This document shows, in pieces, positions 17,501-26,202 of a stretch of 54,178 nucleotides of DNA; within the stretch, counting starts at the first letter, position 1; each line of letters begins with the position of its first letter. Location: positions 1-54,178 of the forward strand of contig JADFAE010000028.1 of the NCBI GenBank assembly GCA_015665415.1, in the 5' to 3' direction. The DNA comes from Roseobacter sp. GTDB taxonomy: Bacteria > Pseudomonadota > Alphaproteobacteria > Rhodobacterales > Rhodobacteraceae. The notes beneath the pieces were generated by a model. The model searched no databases. It saw only the letters and a program-made list of their open reading frames with translations, and was not told the origin of the DNA. Both the position numbers and the translations under genes were made by a program.

Positions 17501-17668
17501 GGCAGCTTTGATTTTTATGGCGACACTCCTGTCTACGTAAAAGCCATCCTGGCCCCGGCCGACCAGATGCCAAAAGAGCTGATCTTTATCCCGGCACTGT
17601 TGCTTTTGGCGCTGATCGCCATGGTCCAAAGCAATCGCGCGCGCAATGAAGAAGGAGTACCCGCATGA
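14564..17668 (+). CDS. Fused TRAP transporter permease (DctQ-DctM type), TAXI system
   Basis: A 1034-residue inner-membrane protein combining the small (DctQ-like, about residues 30-260) and large (DctM-like, about 280-860) TRAP subunits, as is usual for TAXI systems. Family signatures are GSAATGLISGSSIANVVTTG and NGQIMPPVMGAAAF in the first half of the DctM domain, and GMGLPTTANYIV with FGIMADVTPPVGLASF in the second. A C-terminal DUF3394-like extension of about 170 residues follows, ending in a last membrane segment (IPALLLLALIAMV). It drives secondary uptake using an ion gradient. The last codon overlaps the start of the universal stress protein gene (ATGA). Confidence 0.92.
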   Translation: MTSDVQENRPLSEDELQELVASSDAGARNPVGAVGLSLAIIAVSWSVFQVILASPLANYLLPGAVNNNSRLIHLAFALILGFMAYPAMGRESRNLISFALGHLGTVLGLGAFTVALVVTASPEISMNLAVLVGAIVALALVTPTYLNGTGLATPLERMASALGLFLAMLTLSYSGFAILGQYLLGGWSGTLQIAALVLGLGVALVMLMSYLRQWTTPESHFVPVQDWALAGAGIFVAIYGFLNYQKIVDSGGLADNIDKFYALAGLLILFEAARRALGPAMAIIATIFLAYVFFGSSDWVPEVIRWKGASLKKAMSHMWITSEGVFGIALGVSTKFVFLFVLFGALLDKAGAGNYFIKMAFGALGHLRGGPAKAAVVGSAATGLISGSSIANVVTTGTFTIPLMKRVGFSSEQAGSVEVASSVNGQIMPPVMGAAAFLMVEYVGISYVEVITHAFLPAAISYIALVYIVHLEAVKRNMPTLGNREVHMARTILGMASFFAVFAGLCYGTQFPVDAAYRWAPSIAGVLMFGTVFLVYLFLVSLAAKIPDLEPDDPNAKEVELPDITKIYKAGLHYLLPIIVLVYFLMIEQKSPGLSAFWATALLFVILLTQKPIKAMFRGQSNLFETFSEGSRDLWNGMIDGSRNMIGIALATATAGVIVGTVTLTGVGQVMADLVESMAYGLTYISALGVHAISPLTDLIGITSFEGTVTERAADMTGTILVFVLLCVGLLSLVLGMGLPTTANYIVVSSLMAGVVVELGAQSGLIVPLIAVHLFVFYFGIMADVTPPVGLASFAAAAVSGGDAIRTGFVAFFYSLRTVALPFVFIFNTDLLLIDVTWTQGILVAISATIAILVFTAGTMGYFVTRSRIYESFLLVFVAFALFRPDFFMNRIMPPHTAVEPTALVQALGAAEAGQEFRLTIEGPDFDTSEIVSTTLVIAVAEAMEGAMIAEQAGLILLPEGDQMNLDAPGFGTPAEKDLGSFDFYGDTPVYVKAILAPADQMPKELIFIPALLLLALIAMVQSNRARNEEGVPA

Positions 17669-18102
17669 GTAAATCTGTCCTCTGCGCGCTGGAGTTGAGC
17701 GACAAGGCAACCGACAAACTGGTTCTGGAGCAGGCCGCCCGATTGGCGGACCTGGATCAGGCCCAGCTGGATGTGGTCAACGTGTTGCCGGATTTTGGCG
17801 AAAGCTGGGTCTCCGGTTTCTTTGAAAGCCACCACCATGACAAGGCCATCGAAGACACCACGCAAAAGCTCAAGGATCTCTGTGCCGAGACCCTGGGGCA
17901 GGCGCGCAATGCATCGATCCGCCACGTGGTTGCCACCGGCACCGCCTATCAGGAGATCCTGTCGGTGGCGTCAGCTGCGGGCAGCGACCTTATCGTGATT
18001 GGCGCACACAAGCCTGATCTAAAAGACTATTTGCTCGGGCCCAATGCGGCCCGTGTGATCCGTCATTCAGATTGCTCCGTCTTTGTCGTGCGGCAGAAAT
18101 AA
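17665..18102 (+). CDS. Universal stress protein (UspA family) of the TRAP operon
   Basis: A 145-residue single-domain Usp protein. The ATP-binding C-terminal pattern is present: VIGAHKPDLKDYLLGPNAARVIRHSDCSVFVV, split here as G-x2-x9-G near residues 113-128, with the usual final strand ending SVFVV. It overlaps the permease gene by four bases. A UspA-type protein in a TRAP operon has a precedent in TeaD of the ectoine transporter TeaABC, which negatively modulates uptake; a similar role here is inference. Confidence 0.88.
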   Translation: MSKSVLCALELSDKATDKLVLEQAARLADLDQAQLDVVNVLPDFGESWVSGFFESHHHDKAIEDTTQKLKDLCAETLGQARNASIRHVVATGTAYQEILSVASAAGSDLIVIGAHKPDLKDYLLGPNAARVIRHSDCSVFVVRQK

Positions 18103-18136
18103 CCAAATCTGCAAACCATCAACTGCGGATCATAAC

Positions 18137-18173
18137 AATAATAAAGGGCGCCTGTTGGGCGCCCTTTATTATT
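18137..18173. terminator. Bidirectional terminator between convergent operons
   Basis: A perfect 16-bp stem (18137-18152 with 18158-18173, core AAAGGGCGCC/GGCGCCCTTT) with loop TGTTG. A- and T-rich outer pairs serve both directions. It overlaps the stop codon of the leftward AttH-like gene. Confidence 0.9.
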
Positions 18174-19221
18174 CATAGCCGGTCATCTCGAGATAGCCTT
18201 TCCCCGTATGGCTGCCAGAAACCGTGACCGGCCCCTCCCAGTAGGCAAAGGCGACATCCATCCAGCTTTGCGGGTTAAGCGCCTCAACAACAACAAAAAC
18301 ATCCCGTCCGGGAAGCCGAACTTCCCACTTAATGGGAACCTCGCGCCCGGCAACCTCGGCCTGCGCTATAGGCTGGGCCAAAAAGGCACCAGACCTCAGC
18401 GGAGTGACCTCCCCGGTTGCAGAAATCCAGGTTCCGGAACTGAAATCTTCGACACCGTCTTTGCTCCGCAAGACAAAGCCCATCAGCTTGTCGCCCGTGT
18501 CAAAACGCAAGGAAAACCAATCCCATCCGCTTTGATCTTCGGACAGGGGCTGGCTCGACCATTCGCGATCAAGCCAGCCATCCCCGCTGACCGCAACGGG
18601 ACCGGAGGGCAGGGTGACAGTCCCCTTGATCCGGTACTCTGGCTGCGAATAATAGTAACTGGCCTGCCCATCCGGGGATTTCACCGAATAGCCGTTCTGA
18701 CCCTGCAGCACCAGATCGCCCTCTGCCTTGGCCACAAGCTGGTAGGAGAACCCATCCCCCTGGGCGGAAAGGGCCAATTGCTGCAGCCCGCGATCCCCGC
18801 GCATGGACCAGTCATCAATCCAGGCCTCAAACGGGGCCGCTGTTACCCCAGCCTGACCAATCCCGCCGCGCGCCAGGCGTTCCGCTGAAAAATGCTGGGT
18901 CTCACTGGTAAGCCCGGCATGCCCCATCCAGATCTGTGGGCTGCTCCAGCCCTCAGCCTCACCGGGGGCAAGGGCGCTGCGAAACAGGGTCCATTGCACG
19001 CCGTATTCCGTGCCATCCGCAGCCTCAAGATTGGCGGTCAAATACCACCATTCAATACGGAAATCCGGATGAGGTCCGTGGTCTTGCGGGAAACTCAGCA
19101 CCTGCCCCAGCTGTGGTGTCGCAAAACCGTCGGCGGTGGTGCCGAGCCCGGCAAAACCCTGACCAAAGGCCGGCGCTGCGCAGCCTAGGATGCAGCAAAG
19201 GAGGAGAGATCTAACGCTCAC
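18169..19221 (-). CDS. AttH-like exported lipocalin-type protein
   Basis: A 350-residue protein of the AttH/CrtC-like (carotenoid 1,2-hydratase-like) family with two lipocalin-like halves. A signal peptide (MSVRSLLLCCILGCAAPAFG) is followed by the family opening FPQDHGPHPDFRIEWWYLT and later YGVQWTLFR, WMGHAGLT and DGWLDREWSSQ. The gene overlaps the upstream FtsX-type permease gene by 11 bases, forming an AttEFGH-like operon. The precise role of AttH in this system is not established; a periplasmic partner handling a lipophilic ligand is a reasonable inference. It may carry hydrolase activity, but I see no catalytic set that proves it. Confidence 0.85.
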   Translation of the reverse strand: MSVRSLLLCCILGCAAPAFGQGFAGLGTTADGFATPQLGQVLSFPQDHGPHPDFRIEWWYLTANLEAADGTEYGVQWTLFRSALAPGEAEGWSSPQIWMGHAGLTSETQHFSAERLARGGIGQAGVTAAPFEAWIDDWSMRGDRGLQQLALSAQGDGFSYQLVAKAEGDLVLQGQNGYSVKSPDGQASYYYSQPEYRIKGTVTLPSGPVAVSGDGWLDREWSSQPLSEDQSGWDWFSLRFDTGDKLMGFVLRSKDGVEDFSSGTWISATGEVTPLRSGAFLAQPIAQAEVAGREVPIKWEVRLPGRDVFVVVEALNPQSWMDVAFAYWEGPVTVSGSHTGKGYLEMTGYE

Positions 19222-21646
19222 TTGAAAACACCTTCAACAATTCATGGGGGTGTAGCCGGAACAGATGCCAGGCCGGGATCAGGGCCGCGACGAAAGCTGC
19301 AAGCAGTGACAGCAGCACAAGGCGCAACCAGTCAAATGGAAACATATACATTGGCAAGCGCCAGCCAAAGGCCTCTGTATTGATCACATCCAGCAGGGCC
19401 CAAGACAGGATCAACCCCAGAGGCAGGGCCAGTAACGCAGTCAGGGCCGCCATCAGAAGACTGCGCAATATATCCAGTAGCGCCAGAACCCTACGGCTTA
19501 CACCCATGGCCCAGACGGGGCCAAGTTGCGGCAACCGCTGGCTCCACAGGCTGACAAGACTGGTAAAGATGGCAAAACTTGCCACCCCAAGGGTAAGCAA
19601 CTTCAGCGCATCCGTGACCAGAAAGGTCTGGTTGAAAACTGCCATTGATCTCGACTTGACCAGCGACTGTTGAACAAGATTTTCTCGTTTCAGGTCAAAT
19701 TCTTGCATCAAGACATTGATCAAGTCAGGCACCTCTTCGACGGGAAGGCGGATGCCGAAACGCCGATTGGGGGCACCTGGCGCATTGTCCAACAGTTTGG
19801 CAAGTGAGGTGATGGCCTGGCCCTGAGGATTGCCATAGTCGGAATAAATGCCAAGAATTTCACCGGGCCAACCGTCGGGCAGGGGTAGATGATCGCCCAA
19901 GCGCAGGTTCTCACGACGGGCCAATTGCTCACTGACCAACAGGCCTGCGCCCATCGCAATCTTGTCCCAGACCGCGTCACGCGCTTCCAGCATCGGCCAA
20001 TTTTCACGGTAGGTGGCATCATCGCGCACACCGTAGATCCGGAGTGGCCCGCTCTGGCGCTGCAATTCATGGGATCTGATCGGCAACACCCGGTGTCCCT
20101 GGCCTTCGAGCCAGATCTGCAGCGCAGCCCCCTGATCGTCATCCTGAGCCGTCACATAGAGCTCGGCAGAAAGTCGTTGATCCATCCAATCAGAAAAGGT
20201 GAGCCTGAAACTGGAAACCATTGTTCCTACGCCGATATTTGTCGCCAAGGCCAGCATGAGCGCCATCAGCGCCAACGACAACCCCGGCAGTTGCGCCCGT
20301 GCATCCGCCCAGAGCCACTGCGCCAGCGCACCACGGGCAAGCGACTGCCCCAAATGCAAGACTTGCCAAAGACAAAAAGGCAGCATAAGCGCGGCACCCA
20401 GCATCAACCCGCCCAAAAAGACAAAGCCCCCAAGTAAGCCACCATAGGTCATCAGGGCAATACTGCCTGCCGCCAACAACGCCAGACCGGCAAGCGCCCA
20501 GGCCCCGTAGCGCCCGGCCAACTGCTGGCCTCTGGCCTGGGTCGAAGGGGCCAATAGGATCGGCAATTTCCAGAGTGAGTAAAAGGATTGCGCACTGGCC
20601 AGAGCAGTGCCCAGAAAACTCATCGCCAGCCCGGACAGGATCCAATTGGCACGCAAGGAAAGCCCATGCTCGACCTGCGCCCCATAGAGGCTTGCCAAAG
20701 TGATAGACACGCCCGGCAACAAGGCGATGGCAATAAAATGGCCTATGATCAATCCAATAGAAGCGGAAATAAAGGCGATAACACCCATTTCAACTGCCAG
20801 AAGCCCGAGCAAGCTGACAAAGGGCACCCCAAGGCAGCGCAGTGTCCGAAACATGTTTCGGCGCTGCTCCATCGCCAGGGTAATCATGCCCTGCACAATG
20901 AACAGCCCCACCGCAAAAGACAAAAACCCAAAGGCGGTCAGGTTGAGATGAAAACTCTCCGTCAGGCTGCCGGGATCAACCTGGGCCTCAGCCATGGAAG
21001 CAAGCTGGATATGTGCGGGCAACTGTACCAATTTTTCCCGGTCCAAAGGCACGTCTTCCAACAGGACCAGACGGGTCAACTGTTCAGCAGATCCAAGCAA
21101 ACGGCTGGCCAGGGATATATCCACAACAGCAAGACCAACCGGTACGGCCTCGGAGCGAATGATCTGCAGGTGGCCAAAGCCAGCGTCATAGCCGGACCCG
21201 AACATCCCCGCAGTTTCAGGATGCATGATCATTCCCCCTGGAGGCTGCAGCAGGGCCAGCAGAAGCGGGGTTTCACCTCCAGCAGAGGATGGTGGAGTTT
21301 GTCCCGGAACCTGGAGCGACGTCAGCGGATCAATCCCTATGATATCAAGGTTCTGAATGCTGTTTCTCCAGCGTCCTTGCAACACCGGAGAGAGCTTCCA
21401 TCCCAGTCGCTTCAAACGCACATAATCAGCAACCCGCATCGGGGCTGTTGTTGCGCTCAGGCTGCGCTGTTCTGCCTGCGCCAAATAGGATTCTGCTTTG
21501 GCATAACTGGCCCGGGCCTGCGCATTTACTGCCTGCACGGCGGCCCAAAGCGCAGTTGCCAAGGCCAGGCCGATGATCAAGGCACCCAGTTGGAACAGAT
21601 GGCGTCGCCAATAGGAGAATAAGGCAGAGAGGACGGTCCGGCTCAC
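19211..21646 (-). CDS. FtsX-family ABC transporter permease (AttFG-like)
   Basis: An 811-residue inner-membrane protein with an N-terminal anchor (about residues 15-40), a large periplasmic part, a three-helix FtsX domain (about 240-370), further helices and a second periplasmic segment, and a second FtsX domain at the C-terminus (about 680-800). This is the double-FtsX layout of MacB/LolCE-type exporters in one chain. It overlaps the ATPase gene by four bases and the AttH-like gene by 11. Such mechanotransmission transporters act on periplasmic or membrane substrates rather than importing. Substrate unknown. Confidence 0.85.
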   Translation of the reverse strand: MSRTVLSALFSYWRRHLFQLGALIIGLALATALWAAVQAVNAQARASYAKAESYLAQAEQRSLSATTAPMRVADYVRLKRLGWKLSPVLQGRWRNSIQNLDIIGIDPLTSLQVPGQTPPSSAGGETPLLLALLQPPGGMIMHPETAGMFGSGYDAGFGHLQIIRSEAVPVGLAVVDISLASRLLGSAEQLTRLVLLEDVPLDREKLVQLPAHIQLASMAEAQVDPGSLTESFHLNLTAFGFLSFAVGLFIVQGMITLAMEQRRNMFRTLRCLGVPFVSLLGLLAVEMGVIAFISASIGLIIGHFIAIALLPGVSITLASLYGAQVEHGLSLRANWILSGLAMSFLGTALASAQSFYSLWKLPILLAPSTQARGQQLAGRYGAWALAGLALLAAGSIALMTYGGLLGGFVFLGGLMLGAALMLPFCLWQVLHLGQSLARGALAQWLWADARAQLPGLSLALMALMLALATNIGVGTMVSSFRLTFSDWMDQRLSAELYVTAQDDDQGAALQIWLEGQGHRVLPIRSHELQRQSGPLRIYGVRDDATYRENWPMLEARDAVWDKIAMGAGLLVSEQLARRENLRLGDHLPLPDGWPGEILGIYSDYGNPQGQAITSLAKLLDNAPGAPNRRFGIRLPVEEVPDLINVLMQEFDLKRENLVQQSLVKSRSMAVFNQTFLVTDALKLLTLGVASFAIFTSLVSLWSQRLPQLGPVWAMGVSRRVLALLDILRSLLMAALTALLALPLGLILSWALLDVINTEAFGWRLPMYMFPFDWLRLVLLSLLAAFVAALIPAWHLFRLHPHELLKVFSSER

Positions 21647-22299
21647 CGCAATCTCCCGCCCTGAAGATGCAGCTGACGATCCAGGCCGGAGGCAATGGTC
21701 GGAGAATGAGTGACCAGAAACAACGCGCTGTGTGTTTCGCGGATCAGCTCAAGCATCAAGGCCAAAACGGCTTGGCCGGTTTCCTCATCCAGACTGCCTG
21801 TGGGCTCATCTGCCAACAACAGCTTGGGCCGCAGGGCCAGCGCCCGGGCAATGGCCACCCTTTGCTGCTGACCCCCCGACAGCTGCTCAGGAAACCGATG
21901 GAGCAGATCTGACAGCCCCAAACGTTCGGCCAGATAGGCCTCCCATTCTGCGTCATGGCGATTTCCCAATCTTGCATGCAGCGCAATATTGGCCGCAACA
22001 TCAAGTGAGGGGATTATGTTAAATTGCTGGAATACAACAGAAACACTAGTCCTTCGTAACTCAGCCCTTGCAGCTTCACTGAGGTCACTCAGCGGTTGGT
22101 CATCCAGATAGATTTCGCCGCTGTCAAAGACGTCCAAGGCCCCGGCCAAATGCAACAAAGTGCTTTTGCCTGAACCGCTTTCTCCGGTCAGGGCAAGGCT
22201 TTCCCCGGCCGCGAGCGACAGCGACACCTGATCAAGAATGGGCCGCTCAAGATCGCTTTGGGCAATGACCTTGGTTACCTCTTTGAGCTTCAACACCAT
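21643..22299 (-). CDS. ABC transporter ATP-binding protein (LolD/AttE-like)
   Basis: A 218-residue ATPase from ATG 22299. Walker A is GESGSGKST, the signature [15 protein letters not shown], Walker [14 protein letters not shown], and the switch histidine is in FLVTHS. These are the patterns of the LolD/MacB group that pairs with FtsX-type permeases. The frame is open 53 codons further upstream to 22458, but that extension has no family match, so I place the start where the domain begins ([11 protein letters not shown]). Co-operonic with the permease (4-base overlap). Confidence 0.88.
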   Translation of the reverse strand: MVLKLKEVTKVIAQSDLERPILDQVSLSLAAGESLALTGESGSGKSTLLHLAGALDVFDSGEIYLDDQPLSDLSEAARAELRRTSVSVVFQQFNIIPSLDVAANIALHARLGNRHDAEWEAYLAERLGLSDLLHRFPEQLSGGQQQRVAIARALALRPKLLLADEPTGSLDEETGQAVLALMLELIRETHSALFLVTHSPTIASGLDRQLHLQGGRLR

Positions 22300-22466
22300 T
22301 GGCAGACTGGACCCCTGAAATATTCCTGAAAGTTCCTGTTCCAAGGTCGCACATGCCAATGGCGCAAACCCCGGGTCAGTCAACATCACACAGTCAATAC
22401 CGCCCAAGGAGGACTGTCCAGCCGACAAAGCTGCTACCAATCGCCCAAGGCCAGACAAAGAGGGAT

Positions 22467-23876
22467 CTACAAGATGGGTGCCAGCAGCCGGGCCATTGGT
22501 GAAAACAGGCGGATATGCCAGGGAGTGTCACGCAACCATGTGGTAACCTCTTGGGAAGGAACAAAATCTCGCTCCAGCACCACCTGCATTTGTCGTGCCA
22601 TTTCAGGATCAAACATGACCGCCATGGTCTCAAAGTTGAGGCGGAAGGAACGATTATCCAGATTGGTGGTCCCAACCCCTGCGACGGCATCATCGATTAG
22701 AAAAACCTTTTGATGCATAAAGCCTGCTTGGTAGCGGAAAAAACGCACACCGGCCTGACGCAGGTCGTCGAAATAGGAAAACCCTGCAAGCCAGGGCAGA
22801 TAATGGTCTATCAGCTCGGGCAGCAGGATCCGCACATCCACCCCACGCAAAGCTGCATGTTTAAGCGCCGCAACCACATCCTGATCCGGTACGAAATAGG
22901 GAGAAGCGATCCACAATCGCCTCGAACTCGCTGATATAACTGAGAAATACAACATAGAGCCGTCAGCCATCTTATCCGGAGGCCCGGTGGCGGCAATCAA
23001 GACCTGTTGGTTTTCCGGAGCGGAAACTGGGGTCCAGCTCAACAGCTCCCAAATAGGTTCATCCGTTTGCCATTGCCAATCCTCGGCAAAGGACAGCTGC
23101 AACTGCAGCACCGCGGGGCCTCTGAGACGGAGATGGGTGTCCCGCCAGGGGCCAAATTCCGGATCCAGACCAAGGTACTCATCCCCAATGTTCAGGCCAC
23201 CGGTGAATCCAACCCGCCCATCCACAACAACCGTTTTGCGATGATTGCGAAAATTGATGTGAAACCGGTGCTTTGGTCCGCGACTGGTTGCCGGGTCCAC
23301 CAGGTTGACCCCTGCGTGTTCCAAGCTGTCGAGGTAGCTTTGGGGCAGACCATGACTGCCGATATTGTCAACCATGAACCAGACAGGTACGCCACGCTGA
23401 GCCGCAGCAATCAGATGTCTTTGCACCCGCATCCCCAACCCGTCAGCACGAACAATATAGAACTGAACCAGTATATATTGCGACGCATTATCAATCTCTT
23501 CCAGGATGGACTGAAAGCTTTTCTTTCCATCGACCAAGAGATCACAGCGGTTTCCCTGACATAGGGGCAGACCGGCCACGGCTTCAAAAGGACCAGGATT
23601 GATCCCCGGTGTTTTGGCGATTGGCCCTTTCCCCGTGATCAGGTCCATCTCGACCTTCGACAACAGATCAACACGCGGACGATGGTAGCCGCGAAAACGA
23701 AAGCCGCCAAAGATCAGATAGGCGGGCAGGGCGATGACAGGAGCGGATAGCAGAAACACCACCCATCCAATCGCCCCCTGGGGTGTTCGCGCCATGCGCG
23801 CCGCCCGCAGCGCCGTCACCGCCGCGGCCAGCCACATTACAACAATGGCAATGGTACTGATCACCACACCCAACAT
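22467..23876 (-). CDS. cls: Cardiolipin synthase (phospholipase D family)
   Basis: A 469-residue bacterial cardiolipin synthase that condenses two phosphatidylglycerols to cardiolipin and glycerol at the inner membrane. Two N-terminal membrane segments (about residues 3-25 and 36-60) form the PLDc_N domain, followed by two HKD motifs: HRKTVVVDGRVGFTGG and HQKVFLIDDAVAGVG. The second ends in TTNLDNRSF, typical of Cls. It lies downstream of the divergent YihY gene and is followed by the ABC operon on the same strand after about 170 bases. Confidence 0.9.
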   Translation of the reverse strand: MLGVVISTIAIVVMWLAAAVTALRAARMARTPQGAIGWVVFLLSAPVIALPAYLIFGGFRFRGYHRPRVDLLSKVEMDLITGKGPIAKTPGINPGPFEAVAGLPLCQGNRCDLLVDGKKSFQSILEEIDNASQYILVQFYIVRADGLGMRVQRHLIAAAQRGVPVWFMVDNIGSHGLPQSYLDSLEHAGVNLVDPATSRGPKHRFHINFRNHRKTVVVDGRVGFTGGLNIGDEYLGLDPEFGPWRDTHLRLRGPAVLQLQLSFAEDWQWQTDEPIWELLSWTPVSAPENQQVLIAATGPPDKMADGSMLYFSVISASSRRLWIASPYFVPDQDVVAALKHAALRGVDVRILLPELIDHYLPWLAGFSYFDDLRQAGVRFFRYQAGFMHQKVFLIDDAVAGVGTTNLDNRSFRLNFETMAVMFDPEMARQMQVVLERDFVPSQEVTTWLRDTPWHIRLFSPMARLLAPIL

Positions 23877-24030
23877 TCCACTCTCCTACACCAGACAGAG
23901 TTTCCAAGCTCACACATGAGGATAGTGAAAGAAAAAGCTGCCCGCCATCAAGAGGCGCGACAACACAGCATGGCCATCAATCGCTCCGACAGGGCTGGTC
24001 ATCAGAGGTTCTGTATGGAACCTTACCGCG

Positions 24031-24897
24031 ATGAAACAGCACATTTTCAAGGCCCGATGGGCCAGAGCGCTTTGGCTTGCGATCAAACGTTTCAACGCCA
24101 AAAACGGATGGGTGATGAGCAGCCATATCGCCATGTCTCTGATGTTGGCTCTATTTCCCTTTGTCCTCTTCACCGTCGCTTTGTCCGGAGCCCTGGCCAG
24201 CCTGTTTTCGCAACACGTGGTGTTGGATGATCTGGTCGATCTGGTGTTTGGTGCCTGGCCTGAGGCGGTCTCAGCTCCCATTCTGGCCGAACTCTATGCG
24301 GTTCTGGAAACCTCCAGCACCGGGCTGGCCACGTTTGGCGGCTTGCTGGCGCTCTATTTCGCGTCCAACGGGGTCAACGCGGTCCGCCTGGCAATGGTGC
24401 AGGCCTACCATGATGTTGACGCCCGCCCCTTTTGGCTGTCGCGTCTGATTTGCTTTGGCCTGGTGATCCTGGGAGGCTGCGGCATTCTGCTTGCCGCCCT
24501 CTTTGAGGTCGTCCTGCCGCTTTACCTGCACTACCTGGCCGATTTTTTCCCGCAAACAACCCTTTCTCTGCCCCAAGGGCTGGGTTTGAACAGCATGCTG
24601 GTCGCCTTGCTGCCCTTGATCGCCGTGCTTCTGTGTCATCTGATATTGCCCGGGCGGTTTCATCGGATCCCGCATCTGCTGCCCGGCGTGGTTCTGACCG
24701 TCGGGCTTTGGTGGGCGGCGGGTATTGGCTTTGCCTATTATGTCGGCTCTGTTGCCCAATATTCTGCAACCTACGCCGGCCTCGCCGGAGCCATGGCCGC
24801 CATGATTTTCCTCTATGTCAACGCCGCGATCCTGATCCTGGGCGCAGAATTCAATGGCGCCTTGATCGATCTGGAAAAATGCCCAGCTCCATCCTAA
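24031..24897 (+). CDS. YihY/BrkB family inner-membrane protein
   Basis: A 288-residue protein with about six membrane segments and the YihY/virulence factor BrkB pattern: SSHIAMSLMLALFPFVLF near the N-terminus, the central FGGLLALYFASNGVNAVRLAM, and the C-terminal FYLYVNAAILILGAEFN-type block (here IFLYVNAAILILGAEFN). Once annotated as ribonuclease BN in error; the real function is not settled and it may transport a solute or lipid. It is transcribed away from cls, from a 154-base shared upstream region. Confidence 0.88.
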   Translation: MKQHIFKARWARALWLAIKRFNAKNGWVMSSHIAMSLMLALFPFVLFTVALSGALASLFSQHVVLDDLVDLVFGAWPEAVSAPILAELYAVLETSSTGLATFGGLLALYFASNGVNAVRLAMVQAYHDVDARPFWLSRLICFGLVILGGCGILLAALFEVVLPLYLHYLADFFPQTTLSLPQGLGLNSMLVALLPLIAVLLCHLILPGRFHRIPHLLPGVVLTVGLWWAAGIGFAYYVGSVAQYSATYAGLAGAMAAMIFLYVNAAILILGAEFNGALIDLEKCPAPS

Positions 24898-24911
24898 TTG
24901 GCCGAGAGGGG

Positions 24912-24948
24912 CGCGGTTTGGCGTTGGGGACGCGGTTTGGCGTTGGGG
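24912..24948. repeat. Two-copy tandem repeat
   Basis: The 18-mer CGCGGTTTGGCGTTGGGG occurs at 24912-24929 and again at 24931-24948, period 19. It lies just after the YihY stop and may be a slippage duplication. Confidence 0.85.
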
Positions 24949-25100
24949 CCCCTTGCCAGACGGGGGCGCAATTTGGTGGCAAAAACATCACGTGTTTCCA
25001 GATTGGAAACAATGAGGCAGCCTTGCCACAATTCAGCCCAATACCTGTCCCATTCCCTGCCTATCACATTTTGAAAGAGACAGGTGACGGGACCACAAGG

Positions 25101-25304
25101 ATGACCAACCCAGCCAAAAAACTGCTGAACCCCAAAGTGCTTGAGCTGATGTTGACCAAAACCCGGCTCAGCAAGGGCATCAGCTACAAGTTGCGTGTCT
25201 CACGCCAAAGCGAGGGAGAGGCCGAAGAGGTCCTGCGTCTGCGTGACATGGCAACACAATCCCTGACTGGCAAGGCCAAGCTGGCCATGCCACAGATCCA
25301 CTAG
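25101..25304 (+). CDS. Small basic protein of unknown function
   Basis: A possible 67-residue protein (MTNPAKKLLNPKVLELMLT start), lysine- and arginine-rich in its first half, with no signal peptide or membrane segment. ACAAGG directly before the ATG could serve as a ribosome-binding site but is close. It has no recognised domain. It stands between the YihY gene and the convergent rlmE gene. The regular composition and stop placement suggest coding, but it could be chance. Confidence 0.45.
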   Translation: MTNPAKKLLNPKVLELMLTKTRLSKGISYKLRVSRQSEGEAEEVLRLRDMATQSLTGKAKLAMPQIH

Positions 25305-25416
25305 ATCCAGCCTTTCCAACAGAGCATCAAGGGCTAAGGTTTTGCGCGGTTGGGTCCTGCGGCTCACTGCTGGCGATCAAAGAGCGTCGCGGCGAACCAA
25401 AATCGGGCAGGGGGAT

Positions 25417-26142
25417 TTACCCCTTGAACCCCATCGCCACCACAAATTTCTCTGAGCTGTCCGACCGCGATGAGGGCGGTTTGACATTGGCCACCTTGGT
25501 AAATTTGTTTTTGAGCAGCTTTTGCAATTCACCTTCGGCTCCGCCCGCCAGGACCTTGGCGACAAAAGTTCCGCCTTCTTCCAGCACATCAAAGGCAAAA
25601 TAGGCTGCGGCCTCACATAGGGAGATGATTTTCAAGTGGTCGGTCTGCTTATGGCCAGAGCTTGAGGCCGCCATATCAGACATCACCACATCCGCCTTGC
25701 CACCCAGCCACTCTTTGACTTGATCGTCGGCGCCCTCGTCAAGGAAATCCAGCTGATGGAACTCCGCCCCGGCCAGGGGCTCGACCTCTTGCAGGTCGAC
25801 ACCGATGATGCGTCCAACGGCTTTGCCCTGTTTTTCACCCAAAGAATTGATCCGTTTGACTGCAACCTGGCACCAACCACCGGGGGCGCAGCCCAGATCG
25901 ACGACCCGTGCGCCATTCACAAGAAAGCGATATTTATCATCCACTTCCATAATCTTATAGGCTGCTCGCCCACGATAACCTTCGGCCTGGGCGCGTTTGA
26001 CATAGGGGTCATTCAACTGCCGCTGCAACCAACGCGTTGAGCTCAGCCTCCTGCCGCGCGCGGATTTCACCTTGACCTTGAGATCGCGTTGACCGCGGCC
26101 GGACGTGTTTTTTCCAGTAGGCGTTTTTGCCATCATCATCAC
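25417..26142 (-). CDS. rlmE: 23S rRNA (uridine-2'-O-)-methyltransferase RlmE/FtsJ
   Basis: A protein of up to 241 residues that methylates the 2'-OH of U2552 (E. coli numbering) of 23S rRNA late in 50S assembly. The catalytic K-D-K-E set is visible: K in AAYKIMEV, D in [10 protein letters not shown] in FVAKVLAGG, and E in [10 protein letters not shown]. The AdoMet site is [12 protein letters not shown] basic N-terminal tail of about 35 residues precedes the domain. Four ATG codons in a row (26142 to 26133) leave the exact start open. It is followed upstream by ppx/gppA on the same strand, 60 bases away. Confidence 0.93.
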   Translation of the reverse strand: MMMMAKTPTGKNTSGRGQRDLKVKVKSARGRRLSSTRWLQRQLNDPYVKRAQAEGYRGRAAYKIMEVDDKYRFLVNGARVVDLGCAPGGWCQVAVKRINSLGEKQGKAVGRIIGVDLQEVEPLAGAEFHQLDFLDEGADDQVKEWLGGKADVVMSDMAASSSGHKQTDHLKIISLCEAAAYFAFDVLEEGGTFVAKVLAGGAEGELQKLLKNKFTKVANVKPPSSRSDSSEKFVVAMGFKG

Positions 26143-26202
26143 CGTTTTCGCCCGGCCCTCCGGTTCAGAGGGGCAGGGCGTAAATTTCCATTGTCGCGCG
26201 CC

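Noticed and set aside
20588-21622. Rightward frame of 344 codons inside the FtsX permease gene
   Set aside because: Antisense, no motifs, composition typical of reverse-frame translation.
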